From contig NC_088299.1 of the NCBI RefSeq assembly GCF_032854445.1, positions 16,115,608-16,175,607 of the forward strand: a DNA stretch of 60,000 nt. The letters run 5' to 3'. Every line of letters begins with the position of its first letter. Positions within the stretch are counted from its first letter, which is position 1. The notes beneath the pieces were generated by a model. It saw only the letters and a list, made by a program, of their open reading frames with translations, did not search any database and was not told the origin of the DNA. This DNA comes from Liolophura sinensis (Eukaryota; Mollusca; Polyplacophora; Chitonida; Chitonidae). The translations under genes were made by a program, and so were the position numbers. This document shows positions 32,373 through 42,425 of this stretch, in pieces.

Positions 32373-33507
32373 AAGAAAGAAACTCATGTGATAGGCGTCC
32401 ATTGGCTGTTGGAATCCAGATACTGAAAGCGTATTTTCACAACTGCATGCATGCAAACCAATGCACTAAATCTTCCGTCTTTCATTCATTTTTACGTTTC
32501 AAAATGAAAAATCATATAAAAGTCTGTTCAAATGTATTAATATAGTAAACAACAGCATGATTTTAATAAAACGTACGATTTTATCTTTACTAAACATGAT
32601 TTTTTATTGCATGTATGGTTTTCATATTTAATAAACAATTTTTCTTGTTCTTGATTATTGCAACGTTTGGCTTGCCATAGCCAGGTATATGTCGGTATAA
32701 ATCTCACTGTGTCCACAATTTGGTCTGAAGACCACAGGCCAGTGTTGTGATCATGGTCAATACTTCAACCTTTTCCCCGATCATTTTGAGCTTTTTTTAC
32801 GGAATCGTGGAAAGGACACGCGAAAAGATAATTGTTTAAAAAGTCAATTTAATAGATAGTTATCATTAAAGAGAAAAAAATTCTTTTTCAAGGCAGATTC
32901 AGGAAAACAATTTTTTTACTCATCATTGTGACATACAGTAAAGATGAAAAAAGTGTTTTTTTGAAGTCTCTATTTACTATAAACAGACCTCCTCTTCAAC
33001 GCTCATGTTCCCAAATGAAATGAGCTGTCAGCATGACGTACACAATAGGTACAAGGTATGCTGAATGCTGTAACTGGAACTGGACTATCTAATAGCGATC
33101 TCATTGGTGAGAGGCTCACAAGCTAAAGTCGAAACAGGTGTATGAACCTATGATAATTTAGCTATCTTAACTTGCGCTATGGATATGTGGACATCTATAC
33201 TCGAACGAATACTGTTAGTTCCGCAGTTAAAGCATGCCAACGTTTTTATTTAAAACATACAGGTTTCGAACACAAAGTCCTTCGATTATCACCCAGTTTA
33301 GAGGACATAGTGGCACTAGTGTTAGACTATGTTAGGCCAAGTCATGGATGATCAAAATGAAGCATAACCTGGGGGAAATGCATAGTTTCCTAAACAGTTA
33401 GCACTGTCTAAGTATGCCTTGTGTTTCTTTTTCAAGGTAACAATGACATGTTTCCTAATCAGTAAGCACACGCGTATCCAAAAGAGGAAACGTGTACATG
33501 TGCATAC
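32373..33507. other. AT-rich sequence, nothing recognised
   Basis: No ORF, SINE or tandem repeat seen. Confidence 0.55.
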
Positions 33508-33765
33508 CTCCGTGGCTCAATTGGTTAGCTCGCTAGCGCAGCGTAATGACATAAGAGCTTCTCACCAATGCGGTCTCTCTGAGTTCAAGTGCAGCTCATG
33601 CTGGCTACCCGTACGTGGGAAGGTCTGGCAGCAACCTGCGGATGGTCGTAGGTTTCCATCCATTTCCTCCCACCATAATGCTGGCCGTCGTCGTATAAAT
33701 GAAATATTCTTCAGTACGGCGTAATACACCAATCAAACAAATAAATAAAATAAATAAACAAAATA
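33508..33765 (+). mobile_element. tRNA-headed SINE
   Basis: CTCCGTGGCTCAATTGGTTA box A, TGAGTTCAAGTGCAGC box B, a short deletion before CGTACGTGGG, and tail ATATTCTTCAGTACGGCGTA with AATAAATA. Confidence 0.92.
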
Positions 33766-33856
33766 CTTGTTTGACATTTGGCTATACACTTTCAAGAAAT
33801 CATAGAGGGACAATTATGACACATATCCCACTAAGTTGAACACTTGTAACTTATAA

Positions 33857-34160
33857 CGCTGGTTAATCTATTTTTATACAGATAGTTACAAGGAGTGCAG
33901 AACTCTGCAGTTTAACAGGATATGTTACCCGAAGTGGATCGCCAGCGATGCTGTCAAACAAATCATCTATAGAGCTGACCGTGTAGAATCTCTGCCGAAC
34001 ATGGGCAAAGTCTACACAGTCAACCAAGATATGTTTGATGCCATATTGGGCGTCACATCCAACACACTCGGGAGCACTGCTCCCATCTAGTATGAAATTG
34101 TGTGTCAGATGAGAATGCCCAATACGACACCTCGTTAAAACTACTTGGTCTCTTGGAGAC
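33857..34160 (-). pseudogene. LINE ORF2 C-terminal Cys/His domain
   Basis: Reads LTRCRIGHSHLTHNFILDG, then ECVGCDAQYGIKHILVDC, the conserved end of I-type ORF2. It terminates near 33860. Confidence 0.82.
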
Positions 34161-34214
34161 ATTTCACAAGTTTAGGCATTGTAGCCAATGACAGGATGAG
34201 TTGCATGCAGTTTA

Positions 34215-34566
34215 TTATAAGCCTGCAAGACCCTGCCAAAGGCGACGAATATATTTAAGAATATTAGACTTTATGCCAGTATACAGGGTTTTAACCCGAA
34301 ATACAGGTTTATACAGGGCAGCTTTCGCTTCCCTGTCCACGACTGTGTTTCCATGGATACCAATGTGACTTGGTTTCCAACAGAATATAATATCTTTACC
34401 TCTTTTAATTAGTTTTCTATGTTTGGCTATTATCTCAAGTATCAATGGATTTTTAAAATTATTATTTTGAATTGCCAGAAGGCAAGACAGCGAGTGGCTG
34501 CATATCACTGCCCTCTGGGCATGCCCACATATGATAAGGTGAGGGGTATAGCCCTGGCGTCTGCAG
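34215..34566 (-). pseudogene. LINE RNase H, second half
   Basis: Contains FCWKPSHIGIHGNTVVDREA, the RNase H end motif. A TAG interrupts the frame near 34507. The first half lies beyond the SINE at 34577. Confidence 0.82.
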
Positions 34567-34573
34567 AGAAGAT

Positions 34574-34576
<3 letters not shown>

Positions 34577-34604
<28 letters not shown>

Positions 34605-34746
34605 GATTGGTGTTTTACGCCGTACTCAAGAATATTTCACTTATACGACGGCGGCCAGCATTATGGTGGGTGGAAACCGGGCACAGCCCGGGGGGAAACC
34701 CACGACCATCCGCAGGTTGCTGGCAGACCTTCCCACTTACGGCCGG
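34577..34746 (-). mobile_element. Headless SINE with 11-bp TSD, inside LINE RNase H
   Basis: A T-run at left, then GATTGGTGTTTTACGCCGTA through CGGCAGACCTTCCCACTTAC and stops at GGCCGG, so the tRNA-like head is absent. The TSD GAGAAGATTGA lies at 34566-34576 and 34747-34757. Removing the insert restores the RNase H frame around SSSIFSADARAI. Confidence 0.93.
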
Positions 34747-35330
34747 GAGAAGATTGAAGATGAAGGTGGAAGACGAAGAGAAGTGACCCGCTGTTCCAAG
34801 ACAGCCGCAGCCGCAACCCTGTCCCTATCCTTTGAGCCGTCAGTATATATAAATTTATAATCCATATAATTAGCCTTGATTTCAGCAAAACTTTGCTGAA
34901 TTATAAGAGGACTTGTAATTGATTTATTATATTTACGTACATCAAATATTAGTTTAGGGTGTGGAAGGTGCCAGGGAGGAGTCTCCGGAAAAGACACCGG
35001 AACTATATCCTCCAGTTTGATGTTAGCTTCCCATATGGTCCCGTATACAATACCAAACGGAGGGTTCTTGTTAGGACATTCATTAAATTTATCTACATAA
35101 GATGGATTGAAAACACAGTCGTAGGCAGGGTTTGTTGGATAAGCTTTAAGCTTTGTAGCATATTGAAGGCTCAGTTTAATACGTCGGTTATATAAAGAAG
35201 GCTCATTAGCCTCCACGTATAAACTCTGTACTGTTCTAAAAGGTTCTAAAAGCACCAAGGCTGAGCCTTAAACCTTGGTGATGAACAGAATCCAACCTTT
35301 TAATGTACGACTTCCTAGCGGAACCGTAAA
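34747..35330 (-). pseudogene. LINE RNase H, first half, and RT connection
   Basis: DYKFIYTDGSKDRDRVAAAA carries the first RNase H Asp (IYTDGS). Preceding residues NEPSLYNRRIKLSLQYATKL are the usual linker between RT and RNase H. Confidence 0.82.
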
Positions 35331-35364
35331 TGATGGATCCATAGTCCAATTTAGACCTCACCAG

Positions 35365-35799
35365 AGAACGATGTAAATTAAGTAAAACAGATAGGTCAGC
35401 ACCCCAACCGGTGCTAGATACGACCTTAATTATATCGCGAGCCTTTGTACATTTAGCTTTAAGCATTTTTATATGAGATGTAAAAGATAGCTTACTATCA
35501 AATATTATATCTAAAAATTTTGTTACTCCAACAATTTTAACCTGTTCACCGCAAAAATTAAGCTCGGGGTCAAGATGAAGAAAAGAACGATGTAAATTAA
35601 GTAAAACAGATAGGTCAGCACCCCAACCGGTGCTAGATACGACCTTAATTATATCGCGAGCCTTTGTACATTTAGCTTTAAGCATTTTTATATGAGATGT
35701 AAAAGATAGCTTACTATCAAATATTATATCTAAAAATTTTGTTACTCCAACAATTTTAACCTGTTCACCGCAAAAATTAAGCTCGGGGTCAAGATGAAG
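35365..35799 (-). repeat. Exact in-frame 219-bp tandem duplication in LINE ORF2
   Basis: Copy 1 is 35365-35580 and copy 2 is 35584-35799; I find no difference between them. The duplicated 73 residues include LDPELNFCGEQVKIVGVTKF and GWGADLSVLLNLHRS, the RT thumb region. The period is a multiple of three, so the frame is kept. Confidence 0.93.
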
Positions 35800-36630
35800 T
35801 TTCCGTTTGTTACAAAAATGCATTCCGACGGTTTTAGACGTTGAAAATCTAAAACAATTTTAGTTGCCCATTTCACGATCTTATTGAGACAAAGCTGCTA
35901 CTGACGTTCGATGTTATTCATATTTTTAGCTCGGTAGCATATAATGAAATCATCCACGTATAAAGAACCATCTGTTCCAGATGTTAATGTTTTTGCTAGG
36001 CTATTTATTTTTATGCTGAACAGAGTTGGTGATAGAATGCTGCCCTGGGGTACACCCATTTCCTGCAGAGTCAGAAAGAGTGGACCAAACCCTTACCTTA
36101 AACTGACGATCAGATAAAAATTAAGATATAAATAAAGGTAAGCGACCTTTTAATCCCATATCCGTCTTTTAAAATACCATATTTTCATGTGGTGTCGTAG
36201 GCCTTTTCAAGATCGAAAAATATCCACACATGTTCATTATTAACAAAACCATCACGAATAAAAGTTTTGAATCGAACAAGGTGATCTAAAGTAGATCGAC
36301 CTTGACGAAAACCATATTGAATATTAGATAAAAGTTTGTTGGTTTCAAGAAACCAAACAAGTCTGTCGATGATCATCCATTCCATAGTCTTAAAGACACA
36401 GCTGGTTAGAGCTATGGGACGGTAATTATTTGGATCAGTATGATCCTTACCCGGTTTGGGAACCGGGATAATACACGCCTCCCTCCATGATGGTGGAAAA
36501 TTACCAGTTATCCAAATATCATTAAGCAAGTCCAAGAGAGTCTCCAGTGGCTCAGGTGGTAAATAGATTCAGAAACTTATAATATACGTTATCAGGACCA
36601 CAAGCAGTATCATGGGCCTTGATTTAGACA
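35800..36630 (-). pseudogene. LINE reverse transcriptase, catalytic part
   Basis: PNNYRPIALTSCVFKTMEWM, YGFRQGRSTLDHL, FFDLEKAYDTT, MGVPQGSILSPTLFS and LYVDDFIICYRA (YVDD active site) are all present. A frameshift lies between AYDTT and the GVPQGS part (36060-36190). Confidence 0.85.
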
Positions 36631-38905
36631 GTGGCCTTGATTTAATTCACCTACCACGCATTTTTAATGAACCTGATGTTCGTAGTGTTGTGCCTAACTA
36701 TTTTAATATCCAAGAGCCACCTTGCATATCCTATGAATATAAATAGCCTATCGCTTCCAAAATTTTCAATTATTCCCAGGCCATCAAGCAGTTCGAAATG
36801 GCGACGTATACTTCTGGCGGTTATAACTGTGATTGTGAATCCTCAGTTTTTACCTACGACAAATGTAAACATGTCCTGACTGGTGACCTTAATATTATTA
36901 AGTTAAACAGGTTCTGAATTATCCCACTGTGCAAGAAACACTCGCTGACCTTCATAGTACATTTATAATCACTGTAGCAGACAAGGCTCCTAATAATGTC
37001 ATCTTTATTTGCAAGAATTAATGTCAAATTCTTGTTCAAACGCTATGTACATCTACAACAACATCTATGTATTCTGCTACAACGTGTACTCTGGAGGAAC
37101 TATTTAACAAACAAAACCTTTCTTAAAGAAAGGCACATCAATATACCTACCCGTCATACAGAAATACCACAACTTTACCGGATTCCTAAAATGCATAAAT
37201 CCCCATACAAGGCTCGATTTGTTGCGGATTCAAGAAGTCGTACCACCAAACTCTTGTCAACCCTACTTACGAGAGCGTTACAAGAAGTAAAGTCATTTTG
37301 GAATAAGTATTGTTGTGCCATAACAAAAAATTCAGGTGTCAACTGCATGTGGATTCTTAACAACTCCAAACGCCTTACAGAAGAACTTGATGCTCATATG
37401 CATATACCGTACAAAGACGTATCCACGTGGGATTTCTCTACTCTCTATACTACGATTCCTCACAAAGATCTTATTGAAAAAATATCGTCGTTAATTGTCT
37501 CGGTATTTACTAAAACAGGTCACCGTTACATTAACGTCAAAAGCAATAGGGCTTTCTTTAGTTTAAACTATTCATAAAGGTTACCACTCACGGGATGTTA
37601 CATTATTTATTGAATTACTTGAATTTCTCATTAATAACATCTATGTGAAATTCGGGGATACCATTTACCAACAGTGCATAGGTATTCCAATGGGTAACAG
37701 TTGAGCGCCTCTTTTGGCAGACCTATATCCGTTATCATATGAATACGACTGTATGCAGAAATTACTTAAAAGTAATATCTTTAAAGCTCGACCCTTTTCA
37801 TTTACCATGCGGTATATTGATGATCTACTGGCATTAAATAACCCCCATATTGCTGAAGCAGTGAAGGAAATCTATCCGCCTTCATTGGATTTAAAGGAGA
37901 CAACAGATAGCCCTGATGGTACATCTTATTTGGATCTATATCTGTACAAAGACGAACAAGGTCTACTTTCACGCCGCCTTTACAACAAAAGGGATAATTT
38001 CAACTTTGATAATGTAAATTATCCTTATTTAGATAACAATATACCAAAGGGTCCTGCATATTGCGTATACATATCTCGCCTTGTAGCATTTGTCAGACCT
38101 TGCGTTGATTGTGATGACTTTAATCTGCGTCACAAGTTGCTAATTCAAAAACTAGTTTGCCAAGGATACTCCATCAAACGCATTCATTCTAAGTTTCTCA
38201 AATGTTACGATGAGTATAACACTCTCGTTGGCAGGTATGGACAGAGCGTTCAGAATCTCTGGTGATCTGCATTGTGATCAACCACATAGACGGTGCTGTT
38301 ATCCCTATGTACATATCTATTACGTACATGGTATTTAACAACATAGATGACGCTGGTTGCCCAGTGTAACCGTCTATCTTGTATGTCATGTGTAACATCA
38401 TAGATGGCGCCTCTTGTAGAATGGGATCTTTACATATTCACGGGAAAGACGTGATCGTCCGTTACTTTTGAATCACAATCAGTTCGGTTAAGGTCTGTAA
38501 AGCTCGTCATTTTTAAACTGTATCTAATACCGCTTAACCTGGGGCTAGGGGCCGTAAAGGTAGCCATGCTCATTACATCAGCATGATGCCTTTATGAACA
38601 GTTGCAATCAAAGCGCGACTGAGATACTTATTTGACATGGAACTCATTCACGGACTACGAATTTGAACTTTGATATGGAATTCACGCCTGGAATATCCAT
38701 TGTCTGCTCGGCATCATTGAAAACTGATGACCGCTTCTCTCTTGTGTGTTACCGGCTTTATTTTTTATTTGTATAATTTCTTACATACCTTTGTCTTTGG
38801 GAGTTAGTGTTAAACGTTGTTTTTGGAAATGGATCTTGCCATTATCGACTTGGAATGCCCTTTACGGACTACGAATGGTATATGAATGTCGGACATGACG
38901 TTTAT
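36630..38905 (+). mobile_element. Penelope-like retroelement, Naiad-like, inserted in LINE RT
   Basis: Plus-strand insertion splitting the minus-strand LINE between its residues ELKTALKN and KAHDTACGPDN. The coding part is 36640-38265. The protein ends soon after the RT with no C-terminal GIY-YIG nuclease. With the motif set below this fits the permuted Naiad type of PLE described from invertebrates, where the nuclease lies at the N-terminus; that part is not present here, so the copy would be 5'-truncated. About 640 bp of 3' untranslated sequence follows. Confidence 0.75.
36640..38265 (+). pseudogene. Penelope-like reverse transcriptase
   Basis: N-terminal part HLPRIFNEPDVRSVVPNYF, EPPCISYEYK and TYDKCKHVLTGDLNIIK. 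RT core YRIPKMHKSPYKARFVADS, STWDFSTLYTTIPHKDL, IGIPMGNS (TGA follows at 37703), and FTMRYIDDLLALNNP with the YIDD active site. C-terminal DLKETTDSPDGTSYLDLYLY, NIPKGPAYCVYISRLVAFVR, VGRYGQSVQNLW and stop. Several stops and a frameshift near 37020 and 37575 make it non-functional. Confidence 0.82.
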
Positions 38906-39317
38906 ATTTTTCAATGCAGTTTTAAGTTCCTCGATATTAAAAGGACGATTATAATCTTCTAAATTCTTAGAAGAAAAGGGCAATTTAATTTTCTCAGTCT
39001 GGTTTTTAATATGTTGGAATTCTGAAGTATAATTCTCAGAAGAAGATTTCTTGGAAATTGTCTCAGCTAATTTATTAGCTATATCGGGTGGAGAAGTTAA
39101 TATATTATCTCCATCTTTTAAAAGCTGAACATTTGCTTTGTTGTTTTTGCCCTTAAGCTTCTGAACCAGACCTTACACATGGATGTTTCGACGTAATGCT
39201 GGAAACAAAGTTCCGCCAACAAGATCGTCTCTTGGACTCGAGTAATCGACGAGCCTTAGCTCTAAAAATACGAACCTGGTTATTATAATTGAGACATATA
39301 TTAAAATTTCGCTCGGT
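38906..39317 (-). pseudogene. LINE ORF2, region between endonuclease and RT
   Basis: Minus strand reads QLLKDGDNILTSPPDIANKL, then NRPFNIEELKTALKN up to the PLE junction. This segment normally leads directly into GPDN of the RT. A small frameshift lies near 39170-39310 (AIKDRK... to the next part). Confidence 0.75.
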
Positions 39318-40082
39318 CTATTTGCGGTCCTTAATGGCTTTGCGACAGTCCTTATTATACCAGGGTTTACTTTTTGATTTTGGATTTGTCGAGGTTTTAG
39401 GGATAGTTCTATAGGTAGCTCGTAAAACAAGTTCGTTAAATTTTAATATAGGATCATCCGCTGCATTGAGAGTCTCTAGAGTGATATCAGCCTCACAGAA
39501 CATCTCAAATGCGATCCAGTCTGCTTTATCGAGCTTCCACCTAGCTACACGTTCTGAAGAATTAGAAGTGATATGCTCTAGGATAATAGGAAAATGATCA
39601 CTTTCACATAGATCGCCATGCACCTTCCAAGAAAAATTCGGGAGAAGTGATGGATCTGTGATAGTGACATCGATAGCAGAATAAGTGCCGTTACCCGGAT
39701 GTAAACAAGTATTAGAACCATCATTGAAATAACACAGTTCTCCCTTAGGTAAGAAGTCTTCCACCATCTTGCCTTTATTATTTATGTTATTACTGCCCCA
39801 AAGGGGGTTATGGGAATTAAAAGCTGACAAAGAAGTGTCCGGAGGTATACACACCGAACATAATGTGATTGTTTCACGTAATGAAACACGAACGGCCACA
39901 GCCTGACGCTCTTTATGCAGAGCAACTGGGCTGTGGATAATACTGTTGTTTATGAATATCGAGGAGCCGCCTGCAGCTCGCTCTTCTTCAATACAATAGG
40001 TGCTATGAAGTGAATAATTTTTAAGAATGTTTTTATCTTTGTCAGATGTCTTCAGGTTTGTTTCCTGAAAGACACAAGGCAA
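39318..40082 (-). pseudogene. LINE ORF2 endonuclease
   Basis: APE-type: LPCVFQETNLK with the catalytic QE, AGGSSIFI, LSAFNSHNPLWGSNN and ESDHFPIIL (SDH motif). The piece normally reading GDFNAHN is partly lost (SAFNSHN), indicating a small deletion. Upstream frame is broken. Confidence 0.85.
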
Positions 40083-40479
40083 CTGGATTTAAAGATTGAA
40101 CTAGCTATGTTATTTCAATAAAATTTTCAATAAAATAAGACCTCGACAATTCCACTGTATAATTTTGTTTAAAGAAGACATTATGGTGGAAGGCGTATGG
40201 GGATTTATCGTTATGTTTGGACCGAGGACGACACTTCCTTGGAGATCGGCTGGAAGATCTCCCTGACGTGAGTGATGTATCCATCACATCCGCATCTGAG
40301 AAAGGACCAACGTCCTCCAACTATCCAAACCTGTTAAAATTTTGGACAGGGTCCTTGGTAGCCTTAGAGGGACACTCCGTGGGACCAGTAGGTTTATTCT
40401 TTTCATTATGACTTTTGTTTCGAGACTTAGTTCTGGCAGTTTTGTTTTGACCATTTTCAGGCTTATCAGTTTTTTGTGT

Positions 40480-41240
40480 AATATTTACTTTCTGTACAAT
40501 TGCTGTACTGCAGTGGTCTGGGTTGAGCAGGAATGACGGACAGGTTGATCAGCAGGTTCTATATATATAGAACTAGGTTTGTCGTTTCCGATGGGCCAAG
40601 TCAAGGAGGTTTGAGTAGCAACGATGCTATTCGCTTGACCACATTGGCAAACGAAGTCTGCGGAGAAGTATTCGAGGGTGAGACTAATTTTCGGGCTTCC
40701 TGATATGATATATTGTTTTTCCTTCACGAAAAGCTGACAGTCTCTAAAGGAGGCCATGTGATCTCCACTGCAGATGCAACACTTAACTGTGTTGCTGCAG
40801 TCAAACCATCATGACCCTCACTGCCGCATCTGAAGCAAACCAGTTTATTTTTACATTGTCCATTGCTGTGACCAAATTTTTGGCAAGTAAAACATCGTGT
40901 AGGATTAGGGATATATAAATCTACATTAACCCTATACGGGCCAAGGTAGATATGTGACGTTAGAAAGGTAATATTAAATGTCAAAAGGTAAGTATTTAAT
41001 TTGATGATGCTGCCAACTTTTTTTGGTTATGAAACATTTTACTCACCTTGTGGTTTTAATTCTGTACAGATTTCTTCTTCAGTTAAGACTATGATATCAC
41101 CATCCCTATCACGTATCATTCCCTGACAGCTGTTTAGGGAATTGTGAGGGGATGTATAAATAGGTATATCAGAGATTTTGTTTAATGATAATAAATTTTT
41201 AGATTGTTGTTTCCGGAAACATTCGATAAGAATGTCCCCG
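40480..41240 (-). pseudogene. LINE ORF1 (CCHC protein) fragments
   Basis: CCHC knuckles CFTCQKFGHSNGQC and CFRCGSEGHDG (40790-40900), preceded by VDLYIPNP; further upstream VLTEEEICTELKPQGE. The same role and layout as in the other LINE. Frames change several times. Confidence 0.75.
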
Positions 41241-41579
41241 GGTCATATTTTTTTAACAGTTTTCCAAACTCCCTACTGCTCCTTTTAATGCCCTTTATAA
41301 CAAAAAAGGATGGATTTTAGAGGCCGGCTTTTGTTCACGCTTAGTGGAGAGGACGATAAAAGCCGGTCAGTTGTCCTGTCTATTATCAAGTGAATCAGAT
41401 AAAACTTCTAACTTCCTCTTTTTATCAGCACCTGACGTGGGCTGAGCGGAAGACCGGATAGATAGATTTGAAACGTTTGATGAAAGGTTTTAGGAAGTCA
41501 TAATAAATATTAAATACGAATTCACCCCATGTGTTCCCCACCCACCACGGAGTGCCAACAAGGGCGATGCCTGAACCTG

Positions 41580-41860
41580 TCCGTGGCTCAGTTTGTTAGC
41601 GCGATAGCGCAGTGTAATGACCCAGGAGTCTCTCACCAATGCGGTCGCTGTGAGTTCAAGTCCAGCTCATGCTGGCTTCCTCTCCGGCCGTAAGTGGGAA
41701 GGTCTGCCAGCAACCCGCGGCATGGTCGCAAAATGGTCGTGGGTTTACTCCGGGCTCTGCCCGGTTTCCTCCCATCATAATGCTGGCCGCCGTCGTATAA
41801 GTGAAATATTCTTGAGTACAACGTAAAATAACAATCAAAATATATAAATAAATAAATAAA
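41580..41860 (+). mobile_element. Full-length tRNA-headed SINE with 13-bp TSD
   Basis: The TSD ATGCCTGAACCTG lies at 41567-41579 and 41861-41873. CCGTGGCTCAGTTTGTTAGC box A, GAGTTCAAGTCCAGC box B, a 15-bp extra copy of ATGGTCGCAAA near 41720, and tail GAAATATTCTTGAGTACAAC with AATAAATA. Because the TSD fixes its ends, it defines the full-length consensus (about 280 bp) for this window. Confidence 0.95.
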
Positions 41861-42425
41861 ATGCCTGAACCTGCGGATACCCAACAGGAAACACACCAGG
41901 ATTCCACATGAGGTATACTTGAATGGATGGCCTTAATGAGCAAACCCCATTAAGTGAATAAGGTCACATACAAATGAGACACATACTACTCGATTGACCC
42001 AAGAGCCACCACCTCAAAACATAGTCCCACAACCAAACTTGGAAGGAAACAGTTATTCTCTAAGGACTGATGTTATCGACAAATGTTCACGACCGCGCAG
42101 AGACAAGACGTGACCAAGCCGATTGATTGGACCGGGCCCATCCGACCTCCCGTCTCTCTCCAAGTAAGGGCCAAAGTGGCGTGTTGGGTGTCAGGATCTC
42201 CAAAGACCAACACACCCTCAGACACCAGGATCCCATCTTCGGAGATTACGGGTCACAACCCACGGCAAAAAAGGTCGCTTCCCGGTTGCCTCTCACATAA
42301 CCAAGAAGATGTGAGCCTATTATAGTCACCGGGCTCACACAGGAGAGCGCTAGGTTAGTTGTCGTTTACGACAAGCTTGCCTAGAGGGCTGAGGTCCTAT
42401 TCTTATCACCCCACGGGGGTCATGC

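Larger units (their letters stand above)
33842..42425 (-). mobile_element. Second I-like LINE, minus strand, heavily interrupted
   Basis: From right to left: probable 5' UTR (to about 42425), ORF1 with CCHC knuckles (about 40750-41200), endonuclease (39318-40082), the start of RT (38912-39170), then after a Penelope-like insertion the rest of RT (35920-36630), a thumb region with an exact duplication, and RNase H split by a SINE, with a Cys/His C-terminus at 33860. Domain order equals that of the LINE at 6.4 kb, but the proteins differ, so it is another family. Many stops; dead. The 5' limit is a guess from sequence continuity around the 41580 SINE. Confidence 0.8.

Noticed and set aside
42083-42325. 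80-codon plus-strand ORF
   Set aside because: Lies in what looks like the 5' UTR of the minus-strand LINE; the sequence has no family resemblance.
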